From Nocardioides turkmenicus (GTDB lineage: Bacteria > Actinomycetota > Actinomycetes > Propionibacteriales > Nocardioidaceae): a DNA stretch of 64,000 nucleotides. The notes beneath the pieces were generated by a model that saw only the letters and a program-made list of their open reading frames with translations, was not told the DNA's origin and did not search any database. How positions within the stretch are numbered: position 1 is the first letter of the stretch; each line of letters starts with the position of its first letter. The stretch lies in the NCBI RefSeq assembly GCF_011045035.1, contig NZ_JAALAA010000005.1:62001-126000 (forward strand), written 5' to 3'. Below, piece by piece: positions 42,215-51,431 of the stretch. Made by a program: the position numbers and the translations under genes.

Positions 42215-43260
42215 AGGCTGGTCGTCCACGTCTCGCCGGACTGGGCGGTCGCGCGCGCCTTGGTGTGCGGCAGGTCGAACTCGGCGACCGAGGTCTGGTC
42301 GCGGAGCATCTCGGTGCCGGACTTGCCGAAGCGGGCCTTCTTGGTGTGCTCCAGGTCGTCCTCGATGAGCACTCGGTTGGTGCGGATCAGGTCGGAGATC
42401 ACGCCGAGCATCGCCGACATGAAGGCCAGGTTGATCAGCACGCCGCCGAGCAGCAGCGACTGGATGTGGTTGCCGTTGTCGCCGCTGAGCCACAGCACGA
42501 GGTAGCGGACGAACGGGATCGCGCCGAGGACGAAGAAGAACGCGGTGAGCCAGACGAAGATGGCGTAGGGCTTGTACATCATGTAGCTGCGCACGATCGC
42601 CGCGCCGGACTTCATGATGTGCTCGGGCATCGACTTGAACAGCCGGGACTCACGCGTCTTGGCGTTGGTCACGATCGGCACCGAGGCGATCTTCATCCGC
42701 TTGTTGCCCGCCTGGATGATCGTCTCCATGCAGTAGGAGAAGCGGGTGACGGTGTTGAGCAGCATCAGCGACTCGCGCGAGTAGGCGCGGAAGCCGCTGG
42801 CCGCGTCGGGCAGGTCGGTCTCGGCGGCCATGTTGACCACCTTGGAGCCGATCTTCTGCAGCTTCTTCTTGAGTCCGGAGAAGTGCTCGATCTGGTCGAC
42901 CTGGCGGTCACCGATGACGATGTCGGCCTGACCGTTGATGATCGGCTGGACGAGGTCGGCGATGCGCTCCTGCGGGTATTGGTTGTCGCCGTCGGTGTTG
43001 ACCACGATGTCGGCGCCCAGCTCGAGCGCGCGGACGACGCCGTCGTGGAACGAGCGGCCCAGGCCCTGGTTGCGGGAGTGGTGCACGAACTCGCGCACGC
43101 CGTGCTCCTTGGCCACCTCGACCGTCCGGTCGGTGCACCCGTCGTCGACGATGAGGACGACGATCTCGTCGATTCCCGGGATCTGCTTCGGGATCGACTC
43201 GAGGACGGACGGGAGGGTCTCCTCCTCGTTGAGGCAGGGGACTTGTACGACAAGCTTCAC
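42211..43260 (-). CDS. GT2 glycosyltransferase, dolichyl-phosphate-mannose-synthase-like
   Basis: 349 residues. The GT-A domain begins at LVVQVPCLNEEETLPSVLES; the metal site is VVNTDGDNQYP, and the DAASGFRAYSRE block is typical of DPM1/GtrB-like enzymes. Two membrane helices follow (YAIFVWLTAFFFVLGAIP and a second near residue 280), then a soluble tail. It probably charges polyprenyl phosphate with a sugar used by the GT-C enzymes nearby. GTG at 43260. Confidence 0.9.
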   Translation of the reverse strand: MKLVVQVPCLNEEETLPSVLESIPKQIPGIDEIVVLIVDDGCTDRTVEVAKEHGVREFVHHSRNQGLGRSFHDGVVRALELGADIVVNTDGDNQYPQERIADLVQPIINGQADIVIGDRQVDQIEHFSGLKKKLQKIGSKVVNMAAETDLPDAASGFRAYSRESLMLLNTVTRFSYCMETIIQAGNKRMKIASVPIVTNAKTRESRLFKSMPEHIMKSGAAIVRSYMMYKPYAIFVWLTAFFFVLGAIPFVRYLVLWLSGDNGNHIQSLLLGGVLINLAFMSAMLGVISDLIRTNRVLIEDDLEHTKKARFGKSGTEMLRDQTSVAEFDLPHTKARATAQSGETWTTSL

Positions 43261-43405
43261 AGGGACCTCAGGGCAAGTAGTGGGACCGAACACGGGTTCG
43301 GGGGTGAGCGAGCGGCTTCTGACCCGCCACATTACCGCGTGGATTCTGCGGCCCCACGCCCCCTCGCGGGTGTCATCCGGCGTATGTGCTAAGGAAACCT
43401 GGCGT

Positions 43406-46153
43406 TCAGGACGGGTCCATACGGCGTCTGCTGCGCAGCCGGCCCAACACCCGGGGCACGACCAGCAGACCGAGCGTCACCAGGGCCCCGAGGAGCGAGA
43501 CCACCGCACCCGTACGCAGCCCCGGGGCCTCGTAGCGCAGCGTGACTGTGTGGGTGCCATCGGGGACGGGCACGGCGGCGAAGGCGTGGTTGCCGGCGAC
43601 GATCGGCACCTCGCGGCCGTCGACTCTGGCCGACCAGCCCGGGCGGGCGATCGAGTCGGCGACGACCAGGTAGCCGGCGCCATCCGCGGTGACCTCCGCC
43701 GAGATCGTCTCGGCCTCGTCGCGGCGTACGTCGACCCGGGCGGTCGAGCCGGAGGCGGCCGGGGTCGAGTCGTCGTCCAGCAGCACCGTGCCGGGCGCGA
43801 CGCCCTCGGTCAGCCGCCGCACCCGGGTCGGGCCGTCGGGGACGACCTCGCTGGTGCCGGCCCAGCGGATCCGGGGGAGCGCGCTCGCGCGCTCGTAGAC
43901 GACCGCGCCCGCCGAGGCGTGCACGACCCGCAGGCCGTCGCCCTTCTCGGGCCGGACCGCGGCGCAGATCGCGGAGCCGTCGGTGCGACCGGCGAGGTCG
44001 ACGGGCTTGCGCTTCCCCGAGAACGTGATGGTGACCGGCACCGGGCCGGAGGCGAAGCGGTGGTCGGGCACCGCGACACGCAGCTTCTCACCACGCTTGA
44101 GCGGCCGGTTCACGGCGATGGCCCGCTCGGAGGTGACCTTCTCGGCACCGGTCCCGACGCTCACCCGGACGACGGTCGGCTTCTGCACCCGCGGCTTGAG
44201 GCCCTCGGGCACGGTGACCTCGATCCCGCGCAGATCGCCCTGGGGGACCTGGCAGGTCGCGTGCCGGCCGGGCATCACGCTCAGGACCCGGCGCTGCGCG
44301 GGTGGCACCCGCGTCGGCTCGACGGCGCCGATGACCTCCATGGGCTGCGTCACCCAGTAGCGGACCGAGAGCTGGTCGAGCACCGGCTGGTGCCCTGGCG
44401 TGGGCACTCTGGCGGGGAAGTCGCTGTAGGTCGGCGACTGCTGGGTATCCGGGCTGACCGCCGCGAGCAGCGACTTCCACTCCGGCGACGTGAACTCATG
44501 GCCTGTCGGCGTACGCAGTCGGTAGTGGTCGGCGACCCCGGAATGCTCCCAGCCGGAGGCGCCGTAGCGCTCCTGCCCCAGGTTCTTCTTCATGAACTCG
44601 TGCGCCGGCGTGACGGGGTAGAAGAGCGATCGGTCAGTCAGCGGGAGCACGTGGTTGGCGAAGAGCGTGCTCTGCGCAAACACCGTGAGGGCGATCGTCA
44701 CCGGGCCGATGAACCGCAGTCTGTGGGGGAGCCAGCAGGTCGCCACGGCCGCAGCCAGGGCCACTGCCAAGAGGATCCCGGCGACGAGAAGAGACCTCTC
44801 CAATCCGGGGATTCCGCCGTCGGCAGCTCGAATATGCCTGTACGAAGCGACAGCGCCGTACGCAACAGCGGCGCCGACCACCACGATCGTGATGACCGTC
44901 GGGAGCCATCGTCTCGGCTCACGGGGCGGCGCCGTGTCGGCCTCTGCCCGCTGCATCAGCCGTTCCAGTCCGATACCGGCCAGAGCGGCACCGAGGAACC
45001 CGAAGATCGAGTTCGCTCGGTTGAAGCTGTTGATGTCGTACCCAGGGACCTTCTGGAGCAGATCCAGCGGAAGGCCACCCACCCAGATCAACCACCCGAC
45101 CGCCGCGAGGCAGACCCCCAGCAGGACGGATACGCCACGTCGTCGGTCGCGCTGGCGGATGACGAGCGCGGCCACCGCCAGGACGAGTGCACCAGCGCCG
45201 AGGAAGCTGACGCTCTCGATGGCATTGCCCTCGTTGTACCAGCGCATGTCGACGCACGTGCCGTAGGCATCGCCGGCGAGGATCGTGAGCATCAGACTCG
45301 TGTCTTTGGCCTCGTTCGGCAGCCTGCTCTCGGCGCCCATCACGCTGAGGTTCAGTACGAAGGGGAGGATCTGGACCGCAGAGAGCGCCACACCCAGCAG
45401 CACCCCGCCGGCAGCCGCGACACCCGCGCCCAGGGTGAGGCGAATGTCGCGGAGCGCGACGGCGCGAACCACGACATAGACGGCTCCGAGCGTGAGTGCG
45501 AACATCGTGACCGCGGGGAAGCCACCGAACAGCATGGCGGCAACGACCATTCCGAGTGCGGCGACGTCTCGAAGCCTGCGCTCGTGGACCGTCCGGTCGA
45601 GTGCCCAGAAGAGCAGCGGGATGAGGCAGCCGACCTTGGTGTGCGGCCAGTTGGTCCACATCATCATGAAGCCGCAGGTGAAGAAGATCAGCCCGGCGAC
45701 CAGGGCCGCGCTGCGGCGTACTCTGAGTCGCCCGAGGAAGAGCACCATCCCCACCAGCACCAGGACCAGCTCGGTGAGCTTCACCCACGCCGGGGCCAGC
45801 CACATCGGCATCACCCAGTAGGGCCACGAGACCGGGCTCAGCACCGCGTGGTTCGGCAGCGAGGCGAGCGGTGTGCCGCCGACCTCGTAGGGCGCCCAGG
45901 TCTGCCAGTTGCCGTGGCGTACGCCCTCCATGATGTTCTCGACGCCGGGCAGGTAGTAGTCCCAGGTGTCGCCGCGGCACCACAGCGTCCCTTGCGGGAT
46001 CGGGCCGTCGGCGGCGTACGGCATCATCGCGTGCAGCCACCCGGTGTCCAGCAGCATCCCGTGACCCACGAGCGCGGGGCCGAAGGTCACCGCGACGAAG
46101 AGGACGAGAAGCGCCAGCACGACGCCCGAGCGCCACCGATCGGTTGAGAACAC
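43406..46153 (-). CDS. YfhO-family membrane protein
   Basis: 915 residues, about twelve to fourteen membrane helices in the first 570 residues and a large outside beta-rich domain to the end with a last helix near the C-terminus (SLLGALVTLGLLVVPRVLG). Features of YfhO: YLPGVENIMEGVRHGNWQ and YEVGGTPLASLPNHAVLSP near the start, and INSFNRANSIFGFLGAALAG. In Bacillus and Listeria YfhO-type proteins glycosylate lipoteichoic acid from lipid-phosphate sugars. Here they would decorate an actinobacterial envelope polymer. GTG start at 46153, without a clear ribosome binding site. Confidence 0.85.
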   Translation of the reverse strand: MFSTDRWRSGVVLALLVLFVAVTFGPALVGHGMLLDTGWLHAMMPYAADGPIPQGTLWCRGDTWDYYLPGVENIMEGVRHGNWQTWAPYEVGGTPLASLPNHAVLSPVSWPYWVMPMWLAPAWVKLTELVLVLVGMVLFLGRLRVRRSAALVAGLIFFTCGFMMMWTNWPHTKVGCLIPLLFWALDRTVHERRLRDVAALGMVVAAMLFGGFPAVTMFALTLGAVYVVVRAVALRDIRLTLGAGVAAAGGVLLGVALSAVQILPFVLNLSVMGAESRLPNEAKDTSLMLTILAGDAYGTCVDMRWYNEGNAIESVSFLGAGALVLAVAALVIRQRDRRRGVSVLLGVCLAAVGWLIWVGGLPLDLLQKVPGYDINSFNRANSIFGFLGAALAGIGLERLMQRAEADTAPPREPRRWLPTVITIVVVGAAVAYGAVASYRHIRAADGGIPGLERSLLVAGILLAVALAAAVATCWLPHRLRFIGPVTIALTVFAQSTLFANHVLPLTDRSLFYPVTPAHEFMKKNLGQERYGASGWEHSGVADHYRLRTPTGHEFTSPEWKSLLAAVSPDTQQSPTYSDFPARVPTPGHQPVLDQLSVRYWVTQPMEVIGAVEPTRVPPAQRRVLSVMPGRHATCQVPQGDLRGIEVTVPEGLKPRVQKPTVVRVSVGTGAEKVTSERAIAVNRPLKRGEKLRVAVPDHRFASGPVPVTITFSGKRKPVDLAGRTDGSAICAAVRPEKGDGLRVVHASAGAVVYERASALPRIRWAGTSEVVPDGPTRVRRLTEGVAPGTVLLDDDSTPAASGSTARVDVRRDEAETISAEVTADGAGYLVVADSIARPGWSARVDGREVPIVAGNHAFAAVPVPDGTHTVTLRYEAPGLRTGAVVSLLGALVTLGLLVVPRVLGRLRSRRRMDPS

Positions 46154-46234
46154 AAGCCGAAAATCTATGAGTAGTCGGAACCGGGCGCCGGTAGCGCACG
46201 CGGGAGTTCGGTCAAGTCTTGCGTGGCGACCGGA

Positions 46235-46990
46235 TCAGTCGCGCTTGGTCGCGACGGCCACCAGCCCGGTGCCGGTGTCGGGCCGCAGCCGCTGCAGAGC
46301 CATGAACGGGCTGGTCGCGAGGGCGATCGCGGCACCCTTGAGGTGACCGCTGGGCTGGAACGTACGGCCGGTCGCCCGGGTCAGCTCCTCGGGTGTGAGG
46401 TCGCCCACCTTCTCCAGCTTTCTGGCGTCGATCCGGTTGCGGACCGCCTCCAGGGCGTAGCCGAGCGGCCAGCCGTAGACGGTGATGTCGACCTCGCCCA
46501 GACCTGCCTCCTCGAGCCGCTCGGTGAGCTCTGCGGGGCTGTAGCGCCGGAAGTGCCCGGCGTGCCGGTCCATCGGGCCGAACCGCTCCTGGAAGGCCGG
46601 CACCGAGAGCACCAGATGGCCGCCCGGGCGGATGTGGGTGACCCACTCGGCCAGCGCCCCCTTGTCGTCCTCGATGTGCTCGAGCACCTCGAAGGCACAG
46701 ACCAGGTCGTACGTCACCCCGGTCTCCAGCTCCGACGACATCGCGTTGAGCACGGTGCCGCCGACCGCCGTGATCCGCTCGTACGCCACCGCGAACGAGT
46801 CCGCGTCGGGCTCGACGCCGAGGTAGTCGGCGCGGGTGGCCAGGCGGGCGCCGAAGGCGCCCTGGCCGCAGCCGATCTCCAGCGCCGTGGTCGGCGCGAG
46901 CCGGTCGATGATGCGGCTGACGACGTCGTAGCGCAGCCAGGCGCGGGGTGCGAGCGGGGGCAGCGGGCGGTCGGTGGCGGTGATCGGCAT
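46235..46990 (-). CDS. Class I SAM-dependent methyltransferase (UbiG/Methyltransf_23 type)
   Basis: 251 residues. TTALEIGCGQGAFGARLA near residue 35 binds SAM; YLGVEPDADSFAVAYERI is motif II and VCAFEVLEHIEDDKGALAEW motif IV. RPGGHLVLSVPAFQERFG follows. This group is common in O-antigen-type loci. It lies in the reverse-strand row GT4, methyltransferase, YfhO, GT2, LPG-like, so it probably methylates a sugar or a glycan end. Confidence 0.87.
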   Translation of the reverse strand: MPITATDRPLPPLAPRAWLRYDVVSRIIDRLAPTTALEIGCGQGAFGARLATRADYLGVEPDADSFAVAYERITAVGGTVLNAMSSELETGVTYDLVCAFEVLEHIEDDKGALAEWVTHIRPGGHLVLSVPAFQERFGPMDRHAGHFRRYSPAELTERLEEAGLGEVDITVYGWPLGYALEAVRNRIDARKLEKVGDLTPEELTRATGRTFQPSGHLKGAAIALATSPFMALQRLRPDTGTGLVAVATKRD

Positions 46991-47022
46991 CTGTTTCCTG
47001 GGTCGTGGTGGAGTCGCTGGGT

Positions 47023-48129
47023 TCAGCTGAGGCATTCGATGAGGGGCGAGGCGACGGCCTGCGGGGTGTAGTGCTCCCGCGCCTGCTGGTAGGCCGCCTC
47101 GCGCAGCCGCTGGGCCTCGTCGGGGTCGTCGGCGAGCTTGGTCAGGGCCGAGGCGAGCTCCTCGGGGCTCCCGGGCGAGACGAGCATGGCCGCGCTCTCC
47201 AGCATCCGCCGCTGGGGCTCGGTGTCGGAGGTGACGACGACCGCGCCGGCGGCCGCGCCCTGGAATGCCTTGTTGGGCACCACCCGGCGCGCCTGCGGAA
47301 CGGTGCCGAAGATGCCGAGGCTCACGTCGAACCCGGCGACGAAGTCGGGCAGGTCCTCGGCATCGACCCAGTCGACCCAGGAGACCCGCGGGTTGGCGGC
47401 GGCGAGGCGCCGGGCCTCCTCGTACTGCTGGCCCTGGCCCACCATAGTCACCTCGATCCGGTCGTCGTCGGCGAGGATGTCGAGCGCGTCGGCGATCACC
47501 GGGGCGCCGTGGGTGGGGGAGAAGAGGCCGACGAAGACCGCCTGCAACGGCGCCTCGGTCGGGCGCTCGAGCGCCTTGGCGCCCGCGTCGAACCACTCCT
47601 TCGTGGCACCCACAGGGCACACGACCGAGTGGAGACGTACGTCCTCAGGCAGTGCCTCCTGCTGCTCGACCGTGTCCACGATGACCACGTCGGCCTGCTT
47701 CAGCGCCATCGCGTCGATCGCCTTCATCAGGCGCAGCTTCAGCCCGCCGGACCCGGCCAACCGACGGTTGGTGGCGACGCCGGCCGCCGAGACCATGTGG
47801 TCGAGCAGGATGGTCGAACGGGGATGCAGGAGGCGGGCGAGGTGCACGTCGAAGTGGCCCAGATAGCCGACCAGGACGGCATCGGGACGTCCGCGGCGGC
47901 GCTGTCGCAGCGACTCCACGGCCAGGCCGCTCCAGCAGACCATCAGCCGCAGCACGAGCAGCGGCAGTCGCCACGGTTGTCGCAGGATCGCCACCCTCGC
48001 CGCGGTGTCCAGACCCAGTGGCCGGTTGACCTCGGTGACCTCGGCGCCACAGGCGCGCAGGCCCTCGATGAGTACCGCGACCCGCGGATGGGAGGTCACG
48101 TCGTAGGTGCCGAAGGCGACGATGTGCAT
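47023..48129 (-). CDS. GT4-type glycosyltransferase
   Basis: 368 residues of the GT-B fold. The N-terminal half starts IVAFGTYDVTSHPRVAVLIE; the C-terminal half has LQAVFVGLFSPTHGAPVIAD and the nucleotide-sugar site VVPNKAFQGAAAGAVVVTSD, with no obvious membrane segment. The C-terminal YTPQAVASPL resembles GT4 ends. TAACGT lies seven bases before the ATG at 48129, so the transcript may be leaderless. It is the first gene of a five-gene reverse-strand row and divergent from the second LPG-like gene. Confidence 0.87.
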   Translation of the reverse strand: MHIVAFGTYDVTSHPRVAVLIEGLRACGAEVTEVNRPLGLDTAARVAILRQPWRLPLLVLRLMVCWSGLAVESLRQRRRGRPDAVLVGYLGHFDVHLARLLHPRSTILLDHMVSAAGVATNRRLAGSGGLKLRLMKAIDAMALKQADVVIVDTVEQQEALPEDVRLHSVVCPVGATKEWFDAGAKALERPTEAPLQAVFVGLFSPTHGAPVIADALDILADDDRIEVTMVGQGQQYEEARRLAAANPRVSWVDWVDAEDLPDFVAGFDVSLGIFGTVPQARRVVPNKAFQGAAAGAVVVTSDTEPQRRMLESAAMLVSPGSPEELASALTKLADDPDEAQRLREAAYQQAREHYTPQAVASPLIECLS

Positions 48130-48223
48130 CACTTCAACGTTAGGGTTGAGGTCAAGGAAAGATCGAGCAGCACACCCCGCATCTGAGATGTCGGCACCCG
48201 AAAAGTGCTGCCAGGGAGGACCT

Positions 48224-49219
48224 GTGGGCCGAGGCTGGACGAAGGTGGTGCCGCTCAAGGCGGTGGTCGTCGCGATCGTCGTCGTGGTGGCGGCGTACGC
48301 CGTCCACCGCAACTGGGACGCGCTCGTGCGGGGCTTCGATGAGTTGCCGCTGTGGGTGCTCGGCGTCGCCTTCGTGCTGACCGTGCTCGCCCAGGGCATC
48401 GCGCTGCTGATGTGGCGGGTGGTGCTGGCCGATCTCGGCTCGCCGCTGCCGCTGGTGCCCGCCGCCAGGATCTTCTACGTCAGTCAGCTGGGGAAGTACC
48501 TGCCCGGCTCGGTCTGGACGATCGTGGGGCAGATGGAGCTCGCCCGCGCGGAGCGGGTGCCGCGGCGTACGTCCCTGACGCAGGGCGTCCTGGTGCTGGC
48601 CATCGCCGTCGGCGCCGGGGTGATGGTGTCGGTGCTGCTGATGCCGTTCCTCGGCCGGGAGACGTTCGCCCGCTACTGGTGGGCGGTGCTGCTCCTGCCG
48701 CTGATCCTGGTGGCTCTGCATCCGCCGGTCTTCGCGAAGGTGGTCGACACCGGGCTGCGCCTGCTGGGGCGGGAGCCGCTCCAGGTGCTGCCCACCTGGC
48801 GGGGGATCGGCAAGGCGCTGGCGCTGCAGGGCCTGGTCTGGCTCCTGCTCGGGCTCCAGATCTGGGTCGTCGTGGTCGGCCTCGGGGGCGACCCGCTGCC
48901 CTCGCTGCTGGCCAGCGTCGGCGGCTACGCGCTCGGGTTCAGCCTGGGCATGGCCGCGATCGGGCTCCCTGCCGGCGCGGGCCTGCGGGAGGCGGTCCTG
49001 GTGGTCGCGCTCTCCGGTGTCCTCTCGCCCGGGCTGGCGCTCCTGGTCGCCCTGCTGGCTCGTGGGATCGCCGTCCTGGCCGATGTCGTGGTAGCGCTGG
49101 TAGCGGCGTTCCTGACCCGCCGAGCCGGTGAGCTGGGGACGTCTTCCTCGCACGCCGCCAACGAACCGCCCGGGAGATCCTTGTGCCCACCGCACGGCAG
49201 CTCTGGACCGTCGGACTGA
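48224..49219 (+). CDS. Lysylphosphatidylglycerol synthase TM-region-like protein
   Basis: 331 residues with about eight membrane helices. FYVSQLGKYLPGSVWTIVG and GLPAGAGLREAVLVVALSG repeat the motifs of the paralogue at 41243. The GTG at 48224 has GGGAGGA three bases upstream; an ATG at 48188 in frame is less good. Its C-terminal 30 residues overlap the start of the next gene by 37 bases. Likely moves or helps export lipid-linked glycan intermediates. Confidence 0.85.
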   Translation: MGRGWTKVVPLKAVVVAIVVVVAAYAVHRNWDALVRGFDELPLWVLGVAFVLTVLAQGIALLMWRVVLADLGSPLPLVPAARIFYVSQLGKYLPGSVWTIVGQMELARAERVPRRTSLTQGVLVLAIAVGAGVMVSVLLMPFLGRETFARYWWAVLLLPLILVALHPPVFAKVVDTGLRLLGREPLQVLPTWRGIGKALALQGLVWLLLGLQIWVVVVGLGGDPLPSLLASVGGYALGFSLGMAAIGLPAGAGLREAVLVVALSGVLSPGLALLVALLARGIAVLADVVVALVAAFLTRRAGELGTSSSHAANEPPGRSLCPPHGSSGPSD

Positions 49220-50553
49220 TCGCCAACCTCATCACCTGTGCCGGCGTGTGCGCCGGCTACGCCCTCTCCTCACCGCTCTACGGCGCCAAGGACGAGGTGG
49301 CCCACGTCGACCACGCCTACCAGCTCTGGCACGGCACGCTGATCGCGATCGGCGACCCGATGCGGATGCCGCAGATCTGGGGCTACACCCTGCCGTTCGA
49401 CTGGACCGGGCAGCACCCGCCGCTCTTCTACCTGCTGCTGGCGCCGGTGGTCGGGCCGCTCACCGACGCGGGCCACCTGCTCGCCGCCGGGCTGACCGCG
49501 CGCGGCATCGTCCTGGTGATCACCTGCCTGGTCGTGGCCGCGGTGATGTGGACGACCCGCCAGATCGTGCCGAGCCGCCCCGAGGTCGCGGTCGCGGCCG
49601 GCCTGGTCACCGCGCTCAGCCCGGCGCTGACCCGGCTCGGCGGCGTCGTCTTCAACGACAACCTCTTCGTCCTGTGGGCCACCCTCCTGGTCGGACAGAC
49701 CGTCTGGCTGCTCCGTCACGGGCCGCGTACCCGGGGGGTGGCGCTCTTCGGTCTGTACGCCGCCGCCGCCCTCGGCACCCGCCTTCCCGGCGTCGTCTTC
49801 ATCGGCCTGTGCGCGACGACGCTCGGCCTGGTCTGGCTGTTCACCGGCCCGCGCCGCGACTGGGCGGCCGTCGTCCGCCTGGGCGTCGCCGTGCTCCTCG
49901 CGGTCGCCGCCAACGCGTGGTTCTACGTCCGCAACTTCCAGGCCACCGGCAACTGGTCCGGCATGCAGACCGACCTGGTCGGCAAGGCCGGAGGCCCGCT
50001 GCACGAGCGGAAGGTGCGCTCCGTGCTCGACGTCGCGACCGATCCCGACATCTGGCACCAGCTCCTGATCCCGCCGGCGCTCCAGGAGCGGGTGGTCGTC
50101 GGCATCGTCCTCACGATCGTCCCGCTCGTGCTCGGGGCGATCGTGGGGCTCCGCGCCTTCTCCAGGGAACGGCGGGAGCCCGTCCGGGTCGCGACGGCGC
50201 TGCTGCTGCTCGCCCTCACCGTCGTCATCGTCGCGATCCAGCTCAACTACGCGGCCGGGGGCGGGGGTGCGTACTGGCGCTATCTCCTCCCGCTCACCAT
50301 CGTCACCAGCCTGCTCACCGCGCTCGGACTCACCGCCACCCCACGGGTGGCGGGGCCGGCGGTCGTGATCTGGGCGGCGGCGACGTACGCGGTCTTCGCG
50401 GCCCACATCGCCCCGCCGAACCCGTCCGGAGGCGACCTGGCCACGGCGCCGGTGTTCCAGACCGCGGCCTGGGTCGCGGCGGGCGTCGCGGGGGTCGCGT
50501 GCGTGGCCGGCGTGGCGACCGTCCTTTTGGTCGCCGTCGCCCGGTCCCGTTAA
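49183..50553 (+). CDS. GT39-like (GT-C fold) glycosyltransferase, polytopic
   Basis: 456 residues, about eleven membrane helices. AKDEVAHVDHAYQLWHG supplies the acidic first-loop pair and DWTGQHPPLFYLLLAPVV the HPPL motif; NAWFYVRNFQATG matches the paralogue at 39790. GTG start at 49183, inside the previous gene, so the two are coupled. A pair (LPG-like, GT-C) thus stands at each end of the block. Confidence 0.82.
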   Translation: MPTARQLWTVGLIANLITCAGVCAGYALSSPLYGAKDEVAHVDHAYQLWHGTLIAIGDPMRMPQIWGYTLPFDWTGQHPPLFYLLLAPVVGPLTDAGHLLAAGLTARGIVLVITCLVVAAVMWTTRQIVPSRPEVAVAAGLVTALSPALTRLGGVVFNDNLFVLWATLLVGQTVWLLRHGPRTRGVALFGLYAAAALGTRLPGVVFIGLCATTLGLVWLFTGPRRDWAAVVRLGVAVLLAVAANAWFYVRNFQATGNWSGMQTDLVGKAGGPLHERKVRSVLDVATDPDIWHQLLIPPALQERVVVGIVLTIVPLVLGAIVGLRAFSRERREPVRVATALLLLALTVVIVAIQLNYAAGGGGAYWRYLLPLTIVTSLLTALGLTATPRVAGPAVVIWAAATYAVFAAHIAPPNPSGGDLATAPVFQTAAWVAAGVAGVACVAGVATVLLVAVARSR

Positions 50554-50593
50554 GATCTCTCTGATCTGTCGTGCCCTCATCCGGAAGTGAAAC

Positions 50594-51157
50594 ATGACTG
50601 GCCTGGACCCGAGAGCGCCGCTCGTGCTCGATACTCGCGAGCTCGGCCGCCGCCCGGGGTCCGAACGTCACGTGGAGCTGACGGTGCCGGCCCCGGCAGA
50701 TCTTGGTATCGAAGTTCTCTCTGTCCCCGAGGGATCGCCGGTCGAGCTCGACCTGCGGCTCGAGGCGGTCATGGAGGGTGTGCTGGTCACGGGGACGGCG
50801 TTCGCCGGCCTCGAGGGCGAGTGCGTGCGGTGCCTGGAGCCGATCGACGACGACGTCGAGGTCGACATCCAGGAGCTGTACGTCTACGACGACTCTCGTG
50901 ACGGCCAGGACACCGGCCCGGAGGGCGAGGACGACGAGACCAGCCGGACCGAGGGCGACCTGATCGACCTCGAGCCGGTGCTCAGGGATGCGGTGGTGCT
51001 TGCGCTGCCGTTCCAGCCGATGTGCCAGGACGACTGTCCGGGACTGTGCCCCGAGTGCGGGGCGCGGCTCGCGGACGAGCCCGGGCACAACCACGGTGAG
51101 CAGATCGACCCGCGCTGGGCGGGGCTGGCTTCGTTGAAAGACGACTCCAGCAACTAA
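50594..51157 (+). CDS. YceD/DUF177 family protein
   Basis: 187 residues. [17 protein letters not shown] at the start and the cysteines in [20 protein letters not shown] and [16 protein letters not shown] are characteristic. YceD is nearly always encoded just before rpmF, and has been linked to 23S rRNA processing or stability. An acidic insert ([17 protein letters not shown]) is found in the middle. RpmF follows 68 bases later. Confidence 0.93.
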   Translation: MTGLDPRAPLVLDTRELGRRPGSERHVELTVPAPADLGIEVLSVPEGSPVELDLRLEAVMEGVLVTGTAFAGLEGECVRCLEPIDDDVEVDIQELYVYDDSRDGQDTGPEGEDDETSRTEGDLIDLEPVLRDAVVLALPFQPMCQDDCPGLCPECGARLADEPGHNHGEQIDPRWAGLASLKDDSSN

Positions 51158-51225
51158 GATCACCCAGCACAACAGGCTTCAGTAGCCGGTCGAGATCCGG
51201 CCGGTCGAATTATGAGGAGATAACA

Positions 51226-51411
51226 GTGGCTGTTCCGAAGCGGAAGATGTCGCGCAGCAACACCCGTCACCGCCGCTCGGCCTGGAAGGCCGTCGCGCCG
51301 ACCCTGGTGACGTGCGCGAACCCCGCCTGCGGTGCCAAGCACATCCCGCACCGTGCGTGCGGCGAGTGCGGCCAGTACGGCGCTCGCGCCGAGCGTCGCC
51401 AGGTCCTCTGA
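51226..51411 (+). CDS. rpmF: Large ribosomal subunit protein bL32
   Basis: 61 residues. [17 protein letters not shown] at the N-terminus and two CxxC-type pairs, [10 protein letters not shown] and [10 protein letters not shown], mark the zinc-binding form. The GTG at 51226 has GAGGAG seven bases upstream. Together with the C+ L28 at 30287 this is the zinc-replete ribosome type. Confidence 0.97.
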   Translation: MAVPKRKMSRSNTRHRRSAWKAVAPTLVTCANPACGAKHIPHRACGECGQYGARAERRQVL

Positions 51412-51431
51412 TCTGACACGCGGTTAGTCTC

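Noticed and set aside
42935..46147. 1070-residue forward ORF
   Set aside because: Antisense to YfhO and the GT2 gene; rich in Arg, Gly and His as expected from a shadow in high-GC DNA.
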